This document shows positions 36,092 to 44,146 of a stretch of 64,000 bases of DNA, piece by piece; position 1 is the stretch's first letter; every line of letters starts with the position of its first letter. The notes below the pieces were generated by a model. That model had not been told where the DNA came from. It ran no database searches and was given only the letters and a program-made list of their open reading frames with translations. Made by a program: the position numbers and the translations under genes. Where the stretch lies: positions 393,916 through 457,915 of the forward strand of contig NZ_BMQY01000003.1 in the NCBI RefSeq assembly GCF_014648355.1. The letters run 5' to 3'. This stretch comes from Couchioplanes azureus (GTDB lineage Bacteria > Actinomycetota > Actinomycetes > Mycobacteriales > Micromonosporaceae).

Positions 36092-36370
36092 ATGGGATCC
36101 CTGCTCGCCGTCCTGAGCCTGGTGTTGCTGCTGGTGCAGCTGCTGCTGATCGTGCGCGCGATCCTGGACTGGACGGTGGCCCTGGCCGGCCCGAGCCTGC
36201 CCGGCTCCTTCCGCTCGCGGCTCTCCGCAGCGGTCCACGCGCTGACGGAGCCGCTCCTCGCCCCGGTGCGCCGCATCCTGCCTCCGCTGCGGGTCGGCGG
36301 CGTCGGCATCGACTTGGCGTTCATCGTGGTCTTCCTGGCCATCATCGTGATCCGCTCGCTCCTGCCCTGA
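36092..36370 (+). CDS. YggT family membrane protein
   Basis: A 92-residue protein with two hydrophobic stretches (LLAVLSLVLLLVQLLLIVRA and the C-terminal DLAFIVVFLAIIVIRSLL) flanking a loop with LTEPLLAPVRRILPPLRVGG, the YggT signature. Such proteins sit near cell-division or osmotic functions; the bacterial role is not settled. It begins 28 bases after the DUF2306 gene, behind GGAGG. Confidence 0.88.
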   Translation: MGSLLAVLSLVLLLVQLLLIVRAILDWTVALAGPSLPGSFRSRLSAAVHALTEPLLAPVRRILPPLRVGGVGIDLAFIVVFLAIIVIRSLLP

Positions 36371-36427
36371 CCCACACCGGCGCGAAATCGGGGTGCGGAC
36401 GTCCGGAACCCTCGGCACCATGTCCGG

Positions 36428-36883
36428 ATGCTCATCAGGCCGTACCGCGACGACGACTGGCCGCAGATCGCCCGCATCCACGACGCCGCCCGGCTCGACG
36501 AACTCCGCGACTCGGCCGGCGTCGCGGCGTTCCTGACGCTGGCACAGACCGCCGAGGGCGAGGGCCTCTTCGACGGCCGCGTCTGGGTCGCCGAGGACGG
36601 CGGCACGGTGGCCGGCTTCGTGGCCCACGACGACGCCGAGATCACCTGGCTGTACGTCGACCCCGCCCGCTACCGGCGGGGCATCGGCCGGGCGCTGCTG
36701 CGCCACGCGATGGCCGCCTGCGACGCGGAGCGGATCGAGGTGACGGTGCTCGCGGGCAACGCGGCGGGGCTGGCGCTCTACCGCGCGGAAGGCTTCGAGA
36801 TCACCGAAACCAGGACCGGCCCCATGGTGGGCAACGAATCCTTCACCGCCACCGGCCACATCATGCACAGGGTCGCCCGCTGA
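36428..36883 (+). CDS. GNAT family N-acetyltransferase
   Basis: A 151-residue enzyme beginning MLIRPYRDDDWPQIARIHDA, with acetyl-CoA loop RYRRGIGRALLRHAM (R/Q-x-x-G-x-G/A) and the C-terminal NAAGLALYRAEGFEI. Length and motifs fit RimI/YitI-like GNATs. The acceptor is unknown. It is a single gene between short gaps. Confidence 0.87.
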   Translation: MLIRPYRDDDWPQIARIHDAARLDELRDSAGVAAFLTLAQTAEGEGLFDGRVWVAEDGGTVAGFVAHDDAEITWLYVDPARYRRGIGRALLRHAMAACDAERIEVTVLAGNAAGLALYRAEGFEITETRTGPMVGNESFTATGHIMHRVAR

Positions 36884-36896
36884 CGGACGCCCCGTC

Positions 36897-37049
36897 GTGC
36901 CCGATCGACCGGGCGCTGACCGCGAGCACAGTGACCGGGGGATCGCGTGGCGGCGGCCGGACGACGTGGAGATGCGGTGCCCGCGGCATGCGGTGCACTG
37001 CTCCGACCTCGGCCGGTGTCGCGTCTGCGCCGACTGCCCGGGGACGTGA
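36897..37049 (+). CDS. Small Cys/His-rich protein, unknown
   Basis: A 50-codon frame from GTG 36897 to TGA 37047. The second half reads MRCPRHAVHCSDLGRCRVC then ADCPGT, giving the pattern C-P-x-H-x3-H-C-x6-C-x2-C-x2-C, which could bind one or two zinc ions. The first half is charged (GADREHSDRGIAWRRPDD). It lies 13 bases after the acetyltransferase stop, with no strong ribosome site, and ends just before a terminator. Spaced Cys/His codons in otherwise GC-neutral sequence argue for real coding, but this is not proven. Confidence 0.4.
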   Translation: MPDRPGADREHSDRGIAWRRPDDVEMRCPRHAVHCSDLGRCRVCADCPGT

Positions 37050-37061
37050 CTATGGCGGTCC

Positions 37062-37097
37062 GTCGTGGGCCGCCCCTGGCGGAGGGCGGCCCACGAC
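37062..37097. terminator. Bidirectional terminator, perfect 14-bp stem
   Basis: GTCGTGGGCCGCCC pairs without mismatch with GGGCGGCCCACGAC over an 8-base spacer. It lies between the rightward acetyltransferase/small-protein unit and the leftward lipid-kinase unit, only 3 bases past the kinase stop codon. Confidence 0.85.
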
Positions 37098-37100
37098 AGG

Positions 37101-37979
37101 TCAGGCGCCGATGAGGCGCAGGGCCCCCGGGCGGACGCGGACCGTCAGCGGGCCCGGGGGCAGCCGCTCGCCGTCGGCGTAGAACGGGGTCGGGCGGTCC
37201 GTCGCGATGGTGACCTCGCGGATCGGGCGGCTGGTGATGCCCGGCATGGTGACGTGCTCGCCGCGGCGCATGGCGGTGAGCACGGGGACCAGCCGGCGGC
37301 GGTTCAGGTCGCCGATCGTCACCAGGTCCAGCAGGCCGTCGTCCAGGACGGCCGCCGGGGCGACCTTGAGCGCGCCGCCGTAGAAGGCGCAGTTGGCGAC
37401 CACCACGGTGTTGCCGCGCACCTGTTCGCGTACCCCGTCGACGGTGAGGTCGTAGGTGAGGGGCTGCCAGCGGGCGAGCACGCCGACCGCCGCGATCTGG
37501 TACGCGATGGGCTTGCGCGGCAGGCGCCAGCGGTTGGCGGCGTCGTTGGCCGCCGCGTCCAGGCCGGCGCAGACGCTGCCGATGACCACGCGTTCGCCGG
37601 CCATCGCGACGTCGACCGGGCGGCTCGGGCTCTCCCGCAGGGCGGCGGCGAACGCCGCCACGTCGTCGCGGGGCAGGTGCACCGCCCGGGCCAGGTCGTT
37701 GCCCCGGCCGGCCGGCACGACGCCGAGCTCCGCCTCGGTGCCGAGCACGCCCGCGGCCACCGCGCCGACGATGCCGTCGCCGCCGACCGCGAGCACGGTG
37801 TCGCCGCCGGTGGCTGCCGCGGCCGCCAGCTCGGTGGCGTGTTCCAGACCGCGGCTGTACGTGACCTGCACCCGCGCGCCCGTGTCGCGCAGCGCCCGGG
37901 CCAGTTCGATCATCGTCGCCGCGGCGGAGCCGGAGCCGGCGGCGGGGTTCACCACGGCCGTGAACGCTTCGCGGATCAT
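37101..37979 (-). CDS. Diacylglycerol kinase-like lipid kinase
   Basis: A 292-residue DAGK-catalytic-domain protein with VVNPAAGSGSA at the N terminus, VLAVGGDGIVGAVAAGVLG for ATP binding, GVVPAGRGNDLARAVHLP, and the C-terminal DGERLPPGPLTVRVRPGA. The family phosphorylates diacylglycerol, ceramide or related lipids. ATG 37979 overlaps the stop of the flavoprotein gene upstream by 4 nt, so the lipid kinase and the alkyl-DHAP-synthase-like enzyme are made together. Confidence 0.92.
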   Translation of the reverse strand: MIREAFTAVVNPAAGSGSAAATMIELARALRDTGARVQVTYSRGLEHATELAAAAATGGDTVLAVGGDGIVGAVAAGVLGTEAELGVVPAGRGNDLARAVHLPRDDVAAFAAALRESPSRPVDVAMAGERVVIGSVCAGLDAAANDAANRWRLPRKPIAYQIAAVGVLARWQPLTYDLTVDGVREQVRGNTVVVANCAFYGGALKVAPAAVLDDGLLDLVTIGDLNRRRLVPVLTAMRRGEHVTMPGITSRPIREVTIATDRPTPFYADGERLPPGPLTVRVRPGALRLIGA

Positions 37980-39475
37980 GGGAGCAGGATCCCCGGGTTC
38001 AGCACGTTGTGCGGATCCGTGGCCTGCTTGACCGCGCGCAGCACCGAGACGCCGACCGGACCGATCTCCGTGGCGTACCAGCTGCGGTGGTCGCGGCCGA
38101 CGCCGTGGTGATGGGTGATGGTGGCGCCGGAGGCGGAGATCGCGTCGCCGGCCGCCTTCTTGGCCGACCGCCACTGCGCGACCGGGTCCTCGGCCTGCGC
38201 CGCCACCACCGTGTAGTAGAGGGAGGCGCCGGTCTCGTACACGTGCGAGATGTGGCACATGACGATCGGCGGCGTGCCGCCGTCGCCGAGGGCGCCGACC
38301 AGGGCGTCGCGGACCGCGGCGTACGTCTCGGGGAGCCGGTCCCAGAAGGTCGCGGTCTCCAGCGTCTCGGCGAGCGCGCCCGCGTCCAGCAGCGCGTCGC
38401 GCAGGTACGGCGCCCGGAACCGGCCCGCCTCCCACGCCTTGCCGGGCGCCTCTCCGAGCGGCTCGCCCCCGTATTCGGCGAGCCGTTCGGAGGGGTCCGT
38501 GCCGGCGAAGCAGCCGACGATCGCGAGGCAGCCGCCGCCGGCGTCGCTGGCCCCGGTCGCCGCGTTGATCATGGTCTCGGCCTCGTCGGAGAGCCGGAGC
38601 ACCGCCGGCAGCGGCCCGTCCTGGGCGAGCGCGCGCACGGCGCGCATCCCCGCCTCGAAGGAGGGGAAGCTCCAGCCGGTGTAGTGCAGCTCGCGCAGCG
38701 GCCGCACGCGCACGGTCACCTCGGTGACCACGCCGAACGCCCCCTCGGAGCCGAGCAGGAGCTGGCGCAGGTCGGGGCCGGCCGCGGACTGCGGCGCCCG
38801 TCCGAGGTCGAGCGTGCCGGCGCCGGTGGCGGCGCGCAGGCCGACGACCATCTGGTCGAACCGGCCGAAACCGGCCGAGGCCTGGCCGCTGGAGCGGGTG
38901 GCCGCGAAGCCGCCGATCGTCGCGTACTGGAACGACTGGGGGAAGTGGCCGAGGGTGAAGCCCTCGGCGTTGAGCATCTCCTCCGCCCGCGGGGCGGGCA
39001 CGCCGGCCTCGAAGGTCGCCGTGCGCGAGGTGCGGTCCAGGCGCACCAGCCGGTCGAGACGGCTCAGGTCGAGGGCGACCACGCCGGTGTAGCCCTCCCG
39101 GACCGCGCGCAGCCCGCCGACCACCGAGGTACGGCCGCCGTGCGGCACGACCGCCACCCGGTGCTCCGCGGCGATCCGCAGCACCTCGAGCACCTCGTCG
39201 TGCGTGGCGGGCCGGGCCACGCCGTCCGGCGCGTCGGGCAGCTCGCCGGTGCGGGCGGTGAGCAGGTCCTCGGTGGACATGCCGGCGCCGTGGCGCAGCC
39301 GCGCCTCGGTCGTGACGTCCAGGCCGGGGAAGTCCGGCAGCGGCGCGGGCGGGGCAAGGGCGGGCTCGGCGGCCGGGCGCGGCCCGGTCACGCCCAGAGC
39401 GGCCGTGAGCAGGTCGCGCACCGAGGATGGCAGCGTGACGGCGTCGGCGGGATCTCCCCAGCGGAAGGTGGTCAT
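37976..39475 (-). CDS. FAD-binding oxidase resembling alkyl-DHAP synthase
   Basis: A 499-residue PCMH-type FAD protein. The FAD domain shows VAVVPHGGRTSVVGGL and GHFPQSFQYATIGGFAATRS, and the C-terminal half carries ISASGATITHHHGVGRDHR, where the HHHGVG motif is characteristic of alkylglycerone-phosphate synthase, the enzyme that makes the ether bond of ether lipids. Lactate/glycolate-type oxidases of the same superfamily lack that His triplet. It is coupled to a lipid kinase downstream and is divergent from a TetR gene coupled to a glycerol-phosphate dehydrogenase. No peroxisomal-type signal applies. Confidence 0.88.
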   Translation of the reverse strand: MTTFRWGDPADAVTLPSSVRDLLTAALGVTGPRPAAEPALAPPAPLPDFPGLDVTTEARLRHGAGMSTEDLLTARTGELPDAPDGVARPATHDEVLEVLRIAAEHRVAVVPHGGRTSVVGGLRAVREGYTGVVALDLSRLDRLVRLDRTSRTATFEAGVPAPRAEEMLNAEGFTLGHFPQSFQYATIGGFAATRSSGQASAGFGRFDQMVVGLRAATGAGTLDLGRAPQSAAGPDLRQLLLGSEGAFGVVTEVTVRVRPLRELHYTGWSFPSFEAGMRAVRALAQDGPLPAVLRLSDEAETMINAATGASDAGGGCLAIVGCFAGTDPSERLAEYGGEPLGEAPGKAWEAGRFRAPYLRDALLDAGALAETLETATFWDRLPETYAAVRDALVGALGDGGTPPIVMCHISHVYETGASLYYTVVAAQAEDPVAQWRSAKKAAGDAISASGATITHHHGVGRDHRSWYATEIGPVGVSVLRAVKQATDPHNVLNPGILLP

Positions 39476-39509
39476 GCGTTACACTGTGACACATGACGTC
39501 AACTCGTAA
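39476..39509. promoter_or_regulatory. Divergent control region with inverted repeat around two start codons
   Basis: Only 17 bp separate the start codons of the divergent FAD enzyme and TetR genes. TTACACTGTGAC (39479-39490) and GTCAACTCGTAA (39498-39509) form an imperfect repeat (8 of 12 positions pair) centred on the TetR start codon, and TGACGTCA (39494-39501) is a perfect inner palindrome. A TetR dimer bound here would block both directions. Messages must be leaderless or begin inside the opposite gene. Confidence 0.5.
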
Positions 39510-40107
39510 CAGTCCCTCCGCGCGCACCAATGCGGAGGACGCCCTGCTCGACGCGGCGCGCGAGTGCGTGCTCGCCGTCGGGCTGCGACGCACGACGCTG
39601 ACCGACGTGGCCCGGCGGGCCGGTGTCTCCCGGATGACGATGTACCGGCGCTGGCCGGACATGGCGACCCTGATGGCCGACCTGATGACCCGCGAGTGGA
39701 CCGCGCTGGTGATCGACGCCGAGGCCGAGGCCGAGGGCGGCACCGCCCGCGAGCGCATCGTCGACGGCCTGGTGCGCGGCGCCCGGGCCCTGCGGCGCCA
39801 CGCGATGTTCCGCCGCGTGGTCGAGCTGGACCCGGAGGTGCTGGTGCCCTACCTGGTCGACCGGCGCGGCGGCGTGCAGGACGCCATCCTGGACCACCTG
39901 GTGAGCTGGATCAAGGGGGGCGAGGCCGACGGCTCGCTGCGCCGGCAGGAGCCGGTGCTGCTCGCCCGCTCCGCCATCCTGGCCATGCACGGGTTCGTCA
40001 TCTCCGCGGGCACCATGCTGGAGCCGGGCGGCCTCGACGGCGAGGTCACCGAGGACGGGCTCGACGACGAGCTGCGGCTGCTCCTCGACCGGTTCTTCCG
40101 GCCATGA
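39493..40107 (+). CDS. TetR family regulator of the lipid cluster
   Basis: A 204-residue regulator with the TetR helix-turn-helix TTLTDVARRAGVSRMTMYRR followed by a helical ligand domain. ATG 39493 lies 17 bp from the divergent FAD enzyme start and its stop overlaps the GlpD-like gene by ATGA. Position makes it the probable controller of both divergent units; the ligand may be a fatty acyl or glycerolipid compound. Confidence 0.9.
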   Translation: MTSTRNSPSARTNAEDALLDAARECVLAVGLRRTTLTDVARRAGVSRMTMYRRWPDMATLMADLMTREWTALVIDAEAEAEGGTARERIVDGLVRGARALRRHAMFRRVVELDPEVLVPYLVDRRGGVQDAILDHLVSWIKGGEADGSLRRQEPVLLARSAILAMHGFVISAGTMLEPGGLDGEVTEDGLDDELRLLLDRFFRP

Positions 40108-41660
40108 GCACGACCTCACTCTCCGCCGGCCGCCGCCTGCGCGAGCTGGCCGAGCTCTCCGGCGGCACCACGGTCGACCTGCTCGTCGTCGGCCTGGGCG
40201 TCACCGGCGCCGGCGTCGCGCTGGACGCCGCCTCCCGCGGGCTGTCGGTGGCCGCGGTCGACTCGGGCGACCTCGCCTTCGGCACCTCCCGCTGGAGCTC
40301 CAAGCTGGTCCACGGCGGCCTGCGCTACCTCGCGGGCGGGCACGTCGCGCTGGCGTACGAGAGCGCCGCGGAACGCCACGTGCTGCTGCGGCGTACGGCG
40401 CCGCACCTGGTCAGCGCGCTGCCGATGCTGCTGCCGCTCACGCCGTTCGTGCCGCGCTCGCGGGAGTGGCTGGTCCGCGCCGGGTTCACCGCGGGAGACG
40501 CCCTGCGGGCCGCGGCGGGCACCCCGAGCGCCGCGCTCCCCCGCTCCCGGCGGATCTCCGCGCCGGAGGTGCGCCGCCTGGCCCCGGCCGTGCGCCGCAA
40601 CGGGCTGCGGGGCGGCCTGATGCAGTGGGACGGCCAGCTCGTCGACGACGCGCGGCTGGTGGTGGCGCTGGCCCGGACCGCGGCCGGGCAGGGCGCCCGC
40701 ATCCTGACCCACTGCGCCGCCGAGGAGCTGCACGGCCGGGGTGCCACCGTCCGCGACACGCTGACCGGTGAGCACCACGAGATCCGGGCCCGCGCGGTGG
40801 TCAACGCCACCGGCGTCTGGGCCGGGCAGCTCGATCCGACGGTCCGGCTGCGCCCGTCGCGCGGCACGCATCTGGTGCTGCGCGCCGCCACGCTCGGCCA
40901 CCCGACGGCGGCCCTGACCATCCCGGTGCCGGGCGAGACCAACCGGTTCGTCTTCGCGCTTCCCCAGCCGGGCGGTCTGGTCTACGCCGGGCTCACCGAC
41001 GAGCCGGTCGACGGCCCGGTGAGCGACGTCCCGGAGCCCAGCGCGGTGGAGGTCGGGTTCCTGCTCGACGTGCTCGCCACGGCGCTCGACGTCACGGTGA
41101 CCGAGGCGGACGTGGTCGGCCGGTTCGCCGGCCTGCGGCCACTGCTGGCCGGGCGCGCCGATCGCACCGCCGACCTGTCCCGCAGCCACGCGGTGCTGAC
41201 CTCCCCCGGCGGCGTCACCACCGTGGTCGGCGGCAAGCTGACGACGTACCGCAGGATGGCGGCGGACGCGGTCGACGCGGCGGTGCGCCACGCCGGCCTC
41301 TCCGCGGGCCGGTGCCGCACGACCCGCATTCCGCTGGTCGGCGCGGCGCCGCCCGGCCGGCTGGCCGGCATCCCGGCGCCGGCCCGGCTGATCGCCCGGT
41401 ACGGCGCCGAGGCCCCGGCGGTGCACGCGCTCGGCGAGGCGGATCCGCGGCTGCGCGAGCCGGTCGCGCCGGGCATCGAGGTGACCGGCGCGGAGCTGCT
41501 CTTCGCCGTACGCCACGAGGGCGCGTTGACCGAGGACGACCTGCTGGACCGGCGTACCCGCCTGGGGCTGGTCCCCGAAGACCGAGTCAGAGCCGTACCC
41601 GCCGCCCGGGCGGCCCTGGCTTCGGCGCGCCGGGAGGAGGGAAATCCACTAGCTGAGTGA
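40104..41660 (+). CDS. glpD: FAD-dependent glycerol-3-phosphate dehydrogenase
   Basis: A 518-residue flavoenzyme with VDLLVVGLGVTGAGVALDAA (FAD motif), FGTSRWSSKLVHGGLRYLAG, NATGVWAGQLD and VVGGKLTTYRRMAADAVD, all typical of GlpD, plus the C-terminal helical domain. It oxidises glycerol-3-phosphate to dihydroxyacetone phosphate at the membrane. In this cluster DHAP would feed the alkyl-DHAP-synthase-like enzyme encoded across the divergent promoter. The stop codon lies inside an 18-bp operator-like palindrome of the next gene. Confidence 0.93.
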   Translation: MSTTSLSAGRRLRELAELSGGTTVDLLVVGLGVTGAGVALDAASRGLSVAAVDSGDLAFGTSRWSSKLVHGGLRYLAGGHVALAYESAAERHVLLRRTAPHLVSALPMLLPLTPFVPRSREWLVRAGFTAGDALRAAAGTPSAALPRSRRISAPEVRRLAPAVRRNGLRGGLMQWDGQLVDDARLVVALARTAAGQGARILTHCAAEELHGRGATVRDTLTGEHHEIRARAVVNATGVWAGQLDPTVRLRPSRGTHLVLRAATLGHPTAALTIPVPGETNRFVFALPQPGGLVYAGLTDEPVDGPVSDVPEPSAVEVGFLLDVLATALDVTVTEADVVGRFAGLRPLLAGRADRTADLSRSHAVLTSPGGVTTVVGGKLTTYRRMAADAVDAAVRHAGLSAGRCRTTRIPLVGAAPPGRLAGIPAPARLIARYGAEAPAVHALGEADPRLREPVAPGIEVTGAELLFAVRHEGALTEDDLLDRRTRLGLVPEDRVRAVPAARAALASARREEGNPLAE

Positions 41661-41671
41661 GCGCTCGCTCA
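41654..41671. promoter_or_regulatory. TetR operator-like palindrome before the ABC exporter operon
   Basis: TGAGTGAGCGCTCGCTCA is symmetric except for one position and is a common actinobacterial TetR-site type. It overlaps the glpD stop codon and ends 14 bases before the GTG start of the second TetR gene. CATTAAG directly after it may be the minus 10 element. It most likely mediates autorepression of the TetR-ABC operon. Confidence 0.75.
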
Positions 41672-41685
41672 TTAAGCTTCCCGGC

Positions 41686-42327
41686 GTGACTTCTCCATCC
41701 GGTGAGGCCCGGCGGCGACGGGTGCGTGCCATGGCACCCGACGACCGCCGGGCCGCACTCATCACCGCCACCGTTCCGCTGCTGCACGAGTGCGGGCTCG
41801 AGGTCAGCACGCGACAGATCGCCCAGGCCGCCGGGGTGGCCGAGGGCACCATCTTCGGCGTCTTCCCCGACAAGGGCTCTCTCGTGGTGGCCGCCCTGAT
41901 GCACGCGCTCGACCCGCGGCCGACGGTGCAGGCCATCGAGGCCATCGACCCCGCCGCCCCGCTTCGCGACCGGTTGGCCCGCGCCGCCACCCTGGTCAAC
42001 GAGCGGTTCGCCAGCAACGCCCATCTCCTGGCGGGCGCCCGCAAGCTGCTCTTCGCCTCGGACTCGCATCCCGACGCCGCCGCCAAGATGGCCCGGGGCC
42101 GCGAACGGCTGCATTCCGCCATCGCCGCGCTCATCGAGCCCGACGCCACGCTGCTGCGGCGCTCACCGGGGACGGTCGCGCGGCTGCTTCTGCTCTTCTG
42201 CGGAGCGAATTCCTTCGGACCGTTCGGCGACCCGGCGGGCTTCGACGGGGACGAGATGGTCTCGCTCCTGCTCGACGGGCTGCTCGTCACGCCCGGGGCC
42301 GACCACGGGGGTGACGACCGGTGCTGA
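41686..42327 (+). CDS. TetR family repressor of an ABC exporter
   Basis: A 213-residue regulator (GTG 41686; ATG 41731 is an alternative) with helix-turn-helix LEVSTRQIAQAAGVAEGTIF followed by a helical ligand domain. Its end overlaps the first ABC transporter gene by 7 nt. The palindrome 14 bases upstream is its probable binding site, giving drug- or metabolite-induced expression of the exporter. Confidence 0.9.
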   Translation: MTSPSGEARRRRVRAMAPDDRRAALITATVPLLHECGLEVSTRQIAQAAGVAEGTIFGVFPDKGSLVVAALMHALDPRPTVQAIEAIDPAAPLRDRLARAATLVNERFASNAHLLAGARKLLFASDSHPDAAAKMARGRERLHSAIAALIEPDATLLRRSPGTVARLLLLFCGANSFGPFGDPAGFDGDEMVSLLLDGLLVTPGADHGGDDRC

Positions 42328-44057
42328 TCCGACTGCTGCGCGCGCGGCTGCGGCCGTACCGAAAATCGATCTTCCTGGTGGTGCTCTTCCAGTTCGTCGC
42401 GACGCTGGCCACGCTCTACCTGCCCGCGCTCAACGCCGACATCATCGACCAGGGGGTCGTGCCCGGCGACACGGGTTACGTGCTGGAGGTGGGCGCCGGG
42501 ATGCTCGGCGTCACGCTGGTCCAGATCGTGGCGCAGGTGGCCGCGGTGTACTTCGGCGCGCAGGTCGCCATGGCGGCCGGGCGCGACATCCGGGCCGCGC
42601 TCTTCTCCCGGGTGATGGAGTTCTCCGCCCGCGAGGTGGGCCAGTTCGGGGCACCCTCGCTGATCACCCGCGTCACCAACGACGTGCAGCAGGTGCAGAT
42701 GCTGGTGCTGATGGGCTTCCTGCTCATGGTCTCGGCGCCGATCATGTGCGTGGGCGGCATCCTGCTCGCGCTGCGCGAGGACGTGCCGCTGTCCGGGCTC
42801 CTCCTGGTGATCGTGCCGCTGCTGCTGATCGTGGTGGTCGTGCTGATCGCCTTCATGCGCCCGCTGTTCCGCGGCATGCAAACGCGCATCGACACGGTGA
42901 ACCGGATCATGCGCGAGCAGATCGCCGGCATCCGGGTGATCCGCGCCTTCGTCCGCGACGAGCGCGAGCAGGCCCGGTACGGCACCGCCAACGACGCGCT
43001 CACCGACGTCTCGCTGCGGGCCGGCAAGCTCATGGCCCTGATGTTCCCCACCGTGATGCTCGTGGTGAACGTCTCGAGCGTCGCGGTGCTGTGGTTCGGC
43101 GGGCACCGCATCGACGGCGGCGCGATGCAGATCGGCGAGCTCACCGCGTTCCTCAGCTACCTGATGCAGATCCTCATGGCGATCATGATGGCCACCTTCA
43201 TGCTCGTGATGATCCCCCGCGCCGACGTGTGCGCCGAGCGCATCCAGGAGGTGCTGGGCACCGAGCCCTCCGTGCGGCCGGCGGGCGCCCCGGTCACGAC
43301 GCTCGACCGGCACGGCCATCTGGAGCTGCGCGACGTGGACTTCCACTATCCCGGCGCGCAGGCGCCGGTGCTGTCCGGGGTACGCCTGCAGGCCCGCCCC
43401 GGCGAGGTCACCGCGGTCATCGGCAGCACCGGCTCCGGCAAGACCACGCTGCTCAACCTGGTGCCGCGGCTCTTCGACGCGACCGGCGGCACGGTGCTGG
43501 TCGACGGCGTCGACGTCCGCGACCTCGACCCCGGGCTGCTGTCGCGCACGGTCGGCCTGGTGCCGCAGAAGCCGTACCTGTTCACCGGCACGGTGGCCTC
43601 GAACCTGCGCTACGGCAACCCGGACGCCACCGACGACGAGCTGTGGGAGGCGCTGGAGGTGGCACAGGCACGCGACTTCGTCGAGCGGATGGAGGGCGGG
43701 CTCGACGCGCCGATCGCCCAGGGCGGCACCAACGTCTCCGGCGGTCAGCGGCAACGGCTGGCGATCGCCCGGGTGCTCGTGCACCGGCCGGAGATCTACC
43801 TGTTCGACGACTCGTTCTCGGCGCTCGACTACGCGACGGACGCGGCGTTGCGGGCGGCCCTGGCCCGCCGGACCGCGGACGCCACCGTGGTCATCGTCGC
43901 GCAACGGGTCAGCACCATCCGCGACGCGGACCGGATCGTGGTCCTGGACGACGGCGTGGTCGTGGGCACCGGCACCCACGCCGAGCTGATGGCCACCAAC
44001 CAGACGTACCGGGAGATCGTGCTCTCGCAGCTCACCGAGCAGGAGGCCGCGGCATGA
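42321..44057 (+). CDS. ABC exporter half-transporter, degenerate ATPase subunit
   Basis: A 578-residue protein with a six-helix exporter domain (residues about 15-310) and an ATPase domain: Walker A VIGSTGSGKTTLLNLVPRLF, signature NVSGGQRQRLAIARVL, Walker B EIYLFDDSFSALD and switch IVAQRVSTIRDADR. The residue after Walker B is Asp instead of the catalytic Glu and the switch His is Gln, as in the inactive site of heterodimeric exporters such as TM287/288. It should pair with the product of 44143-46095. GTG 42321 overlaps the TetR gene. Confidence 0.93.
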   Translation: MLIRLLRARLRPYRKSIFLVVLFQFVATLATLYLPALNADIIDQGVVPGDTGYVLEVGAGMLGVTLVQIVAQVAAVYFGAQVAMAAGRDIRAALFSRVMEFSAREVGQFGAPSLITRVTNDVQQVQMLVLMGFLLMVSAPIMCVGGILLALREDVPLSGLLLVIVPLLLIVVVVLIAFMRPLFRGMQTRIDTVNRIMREQIAGIRVIRAFVRDEREQARYGTANDALTDVSLRAGKLMALMFPTVMLVVNVSSVAVLWFGGHRIDGGAMQIGELTAFLSYLMQILMAIMMATFMLVMIPRADVCAERIQEVLGTEPSVRPAGAPVTTLDRHGHLELRDVDFHYPGAQAPVLSGVRLQARPGEVTAVIGSTGSGKTTLLNLVPRLFDATGGTVLVDGVDVRDLDPGLLSRTVGLVPQKPYLFTGTVASNLRYGNPDATDDELWEALEVAQARDFVERMEGGLDAPIAQGGTNVSGGQRQRLAIARVLVHRPEIYLFDDSFSALDYATDAALRAALARRTADATVVIVAQRVSTIRDADRIVVLDDGVVVGTGTHAELMATNQTYREIVLSQLTEQEAAA

Positions 44058-44146
44058 CCGACTGCACCGAGCCTCGCTTGCCGGCGGCGAGCGAGGGCCG
44101 GGACGGCGAGGGCCAGGAGGGCATGCCCATGGGGGGAACAGCGTGA
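44054..44146 (+). CDS. 30-codon micro-ORF bridging the two ABC genes
   Basis: ATG 44054 overlaps the stop of the first ABC gene as ATGA, and its own TGA overlaps GTG 44143 of the second as GTGA. The peptide begins MTDCTEPRLPAASEG and is acidic, without a membrane segment. The arrangement would let ribosomes pass from gene one to gene two by coupled re-initiation; the second gene also has its own GGGGGGAA site inside the micro-ORF. It may act by being translated rather than through the peptide itself. Confidence 0.4.
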   Translation: MTDCTEPRLPAASEGRDGEGQEGMPMGGTA

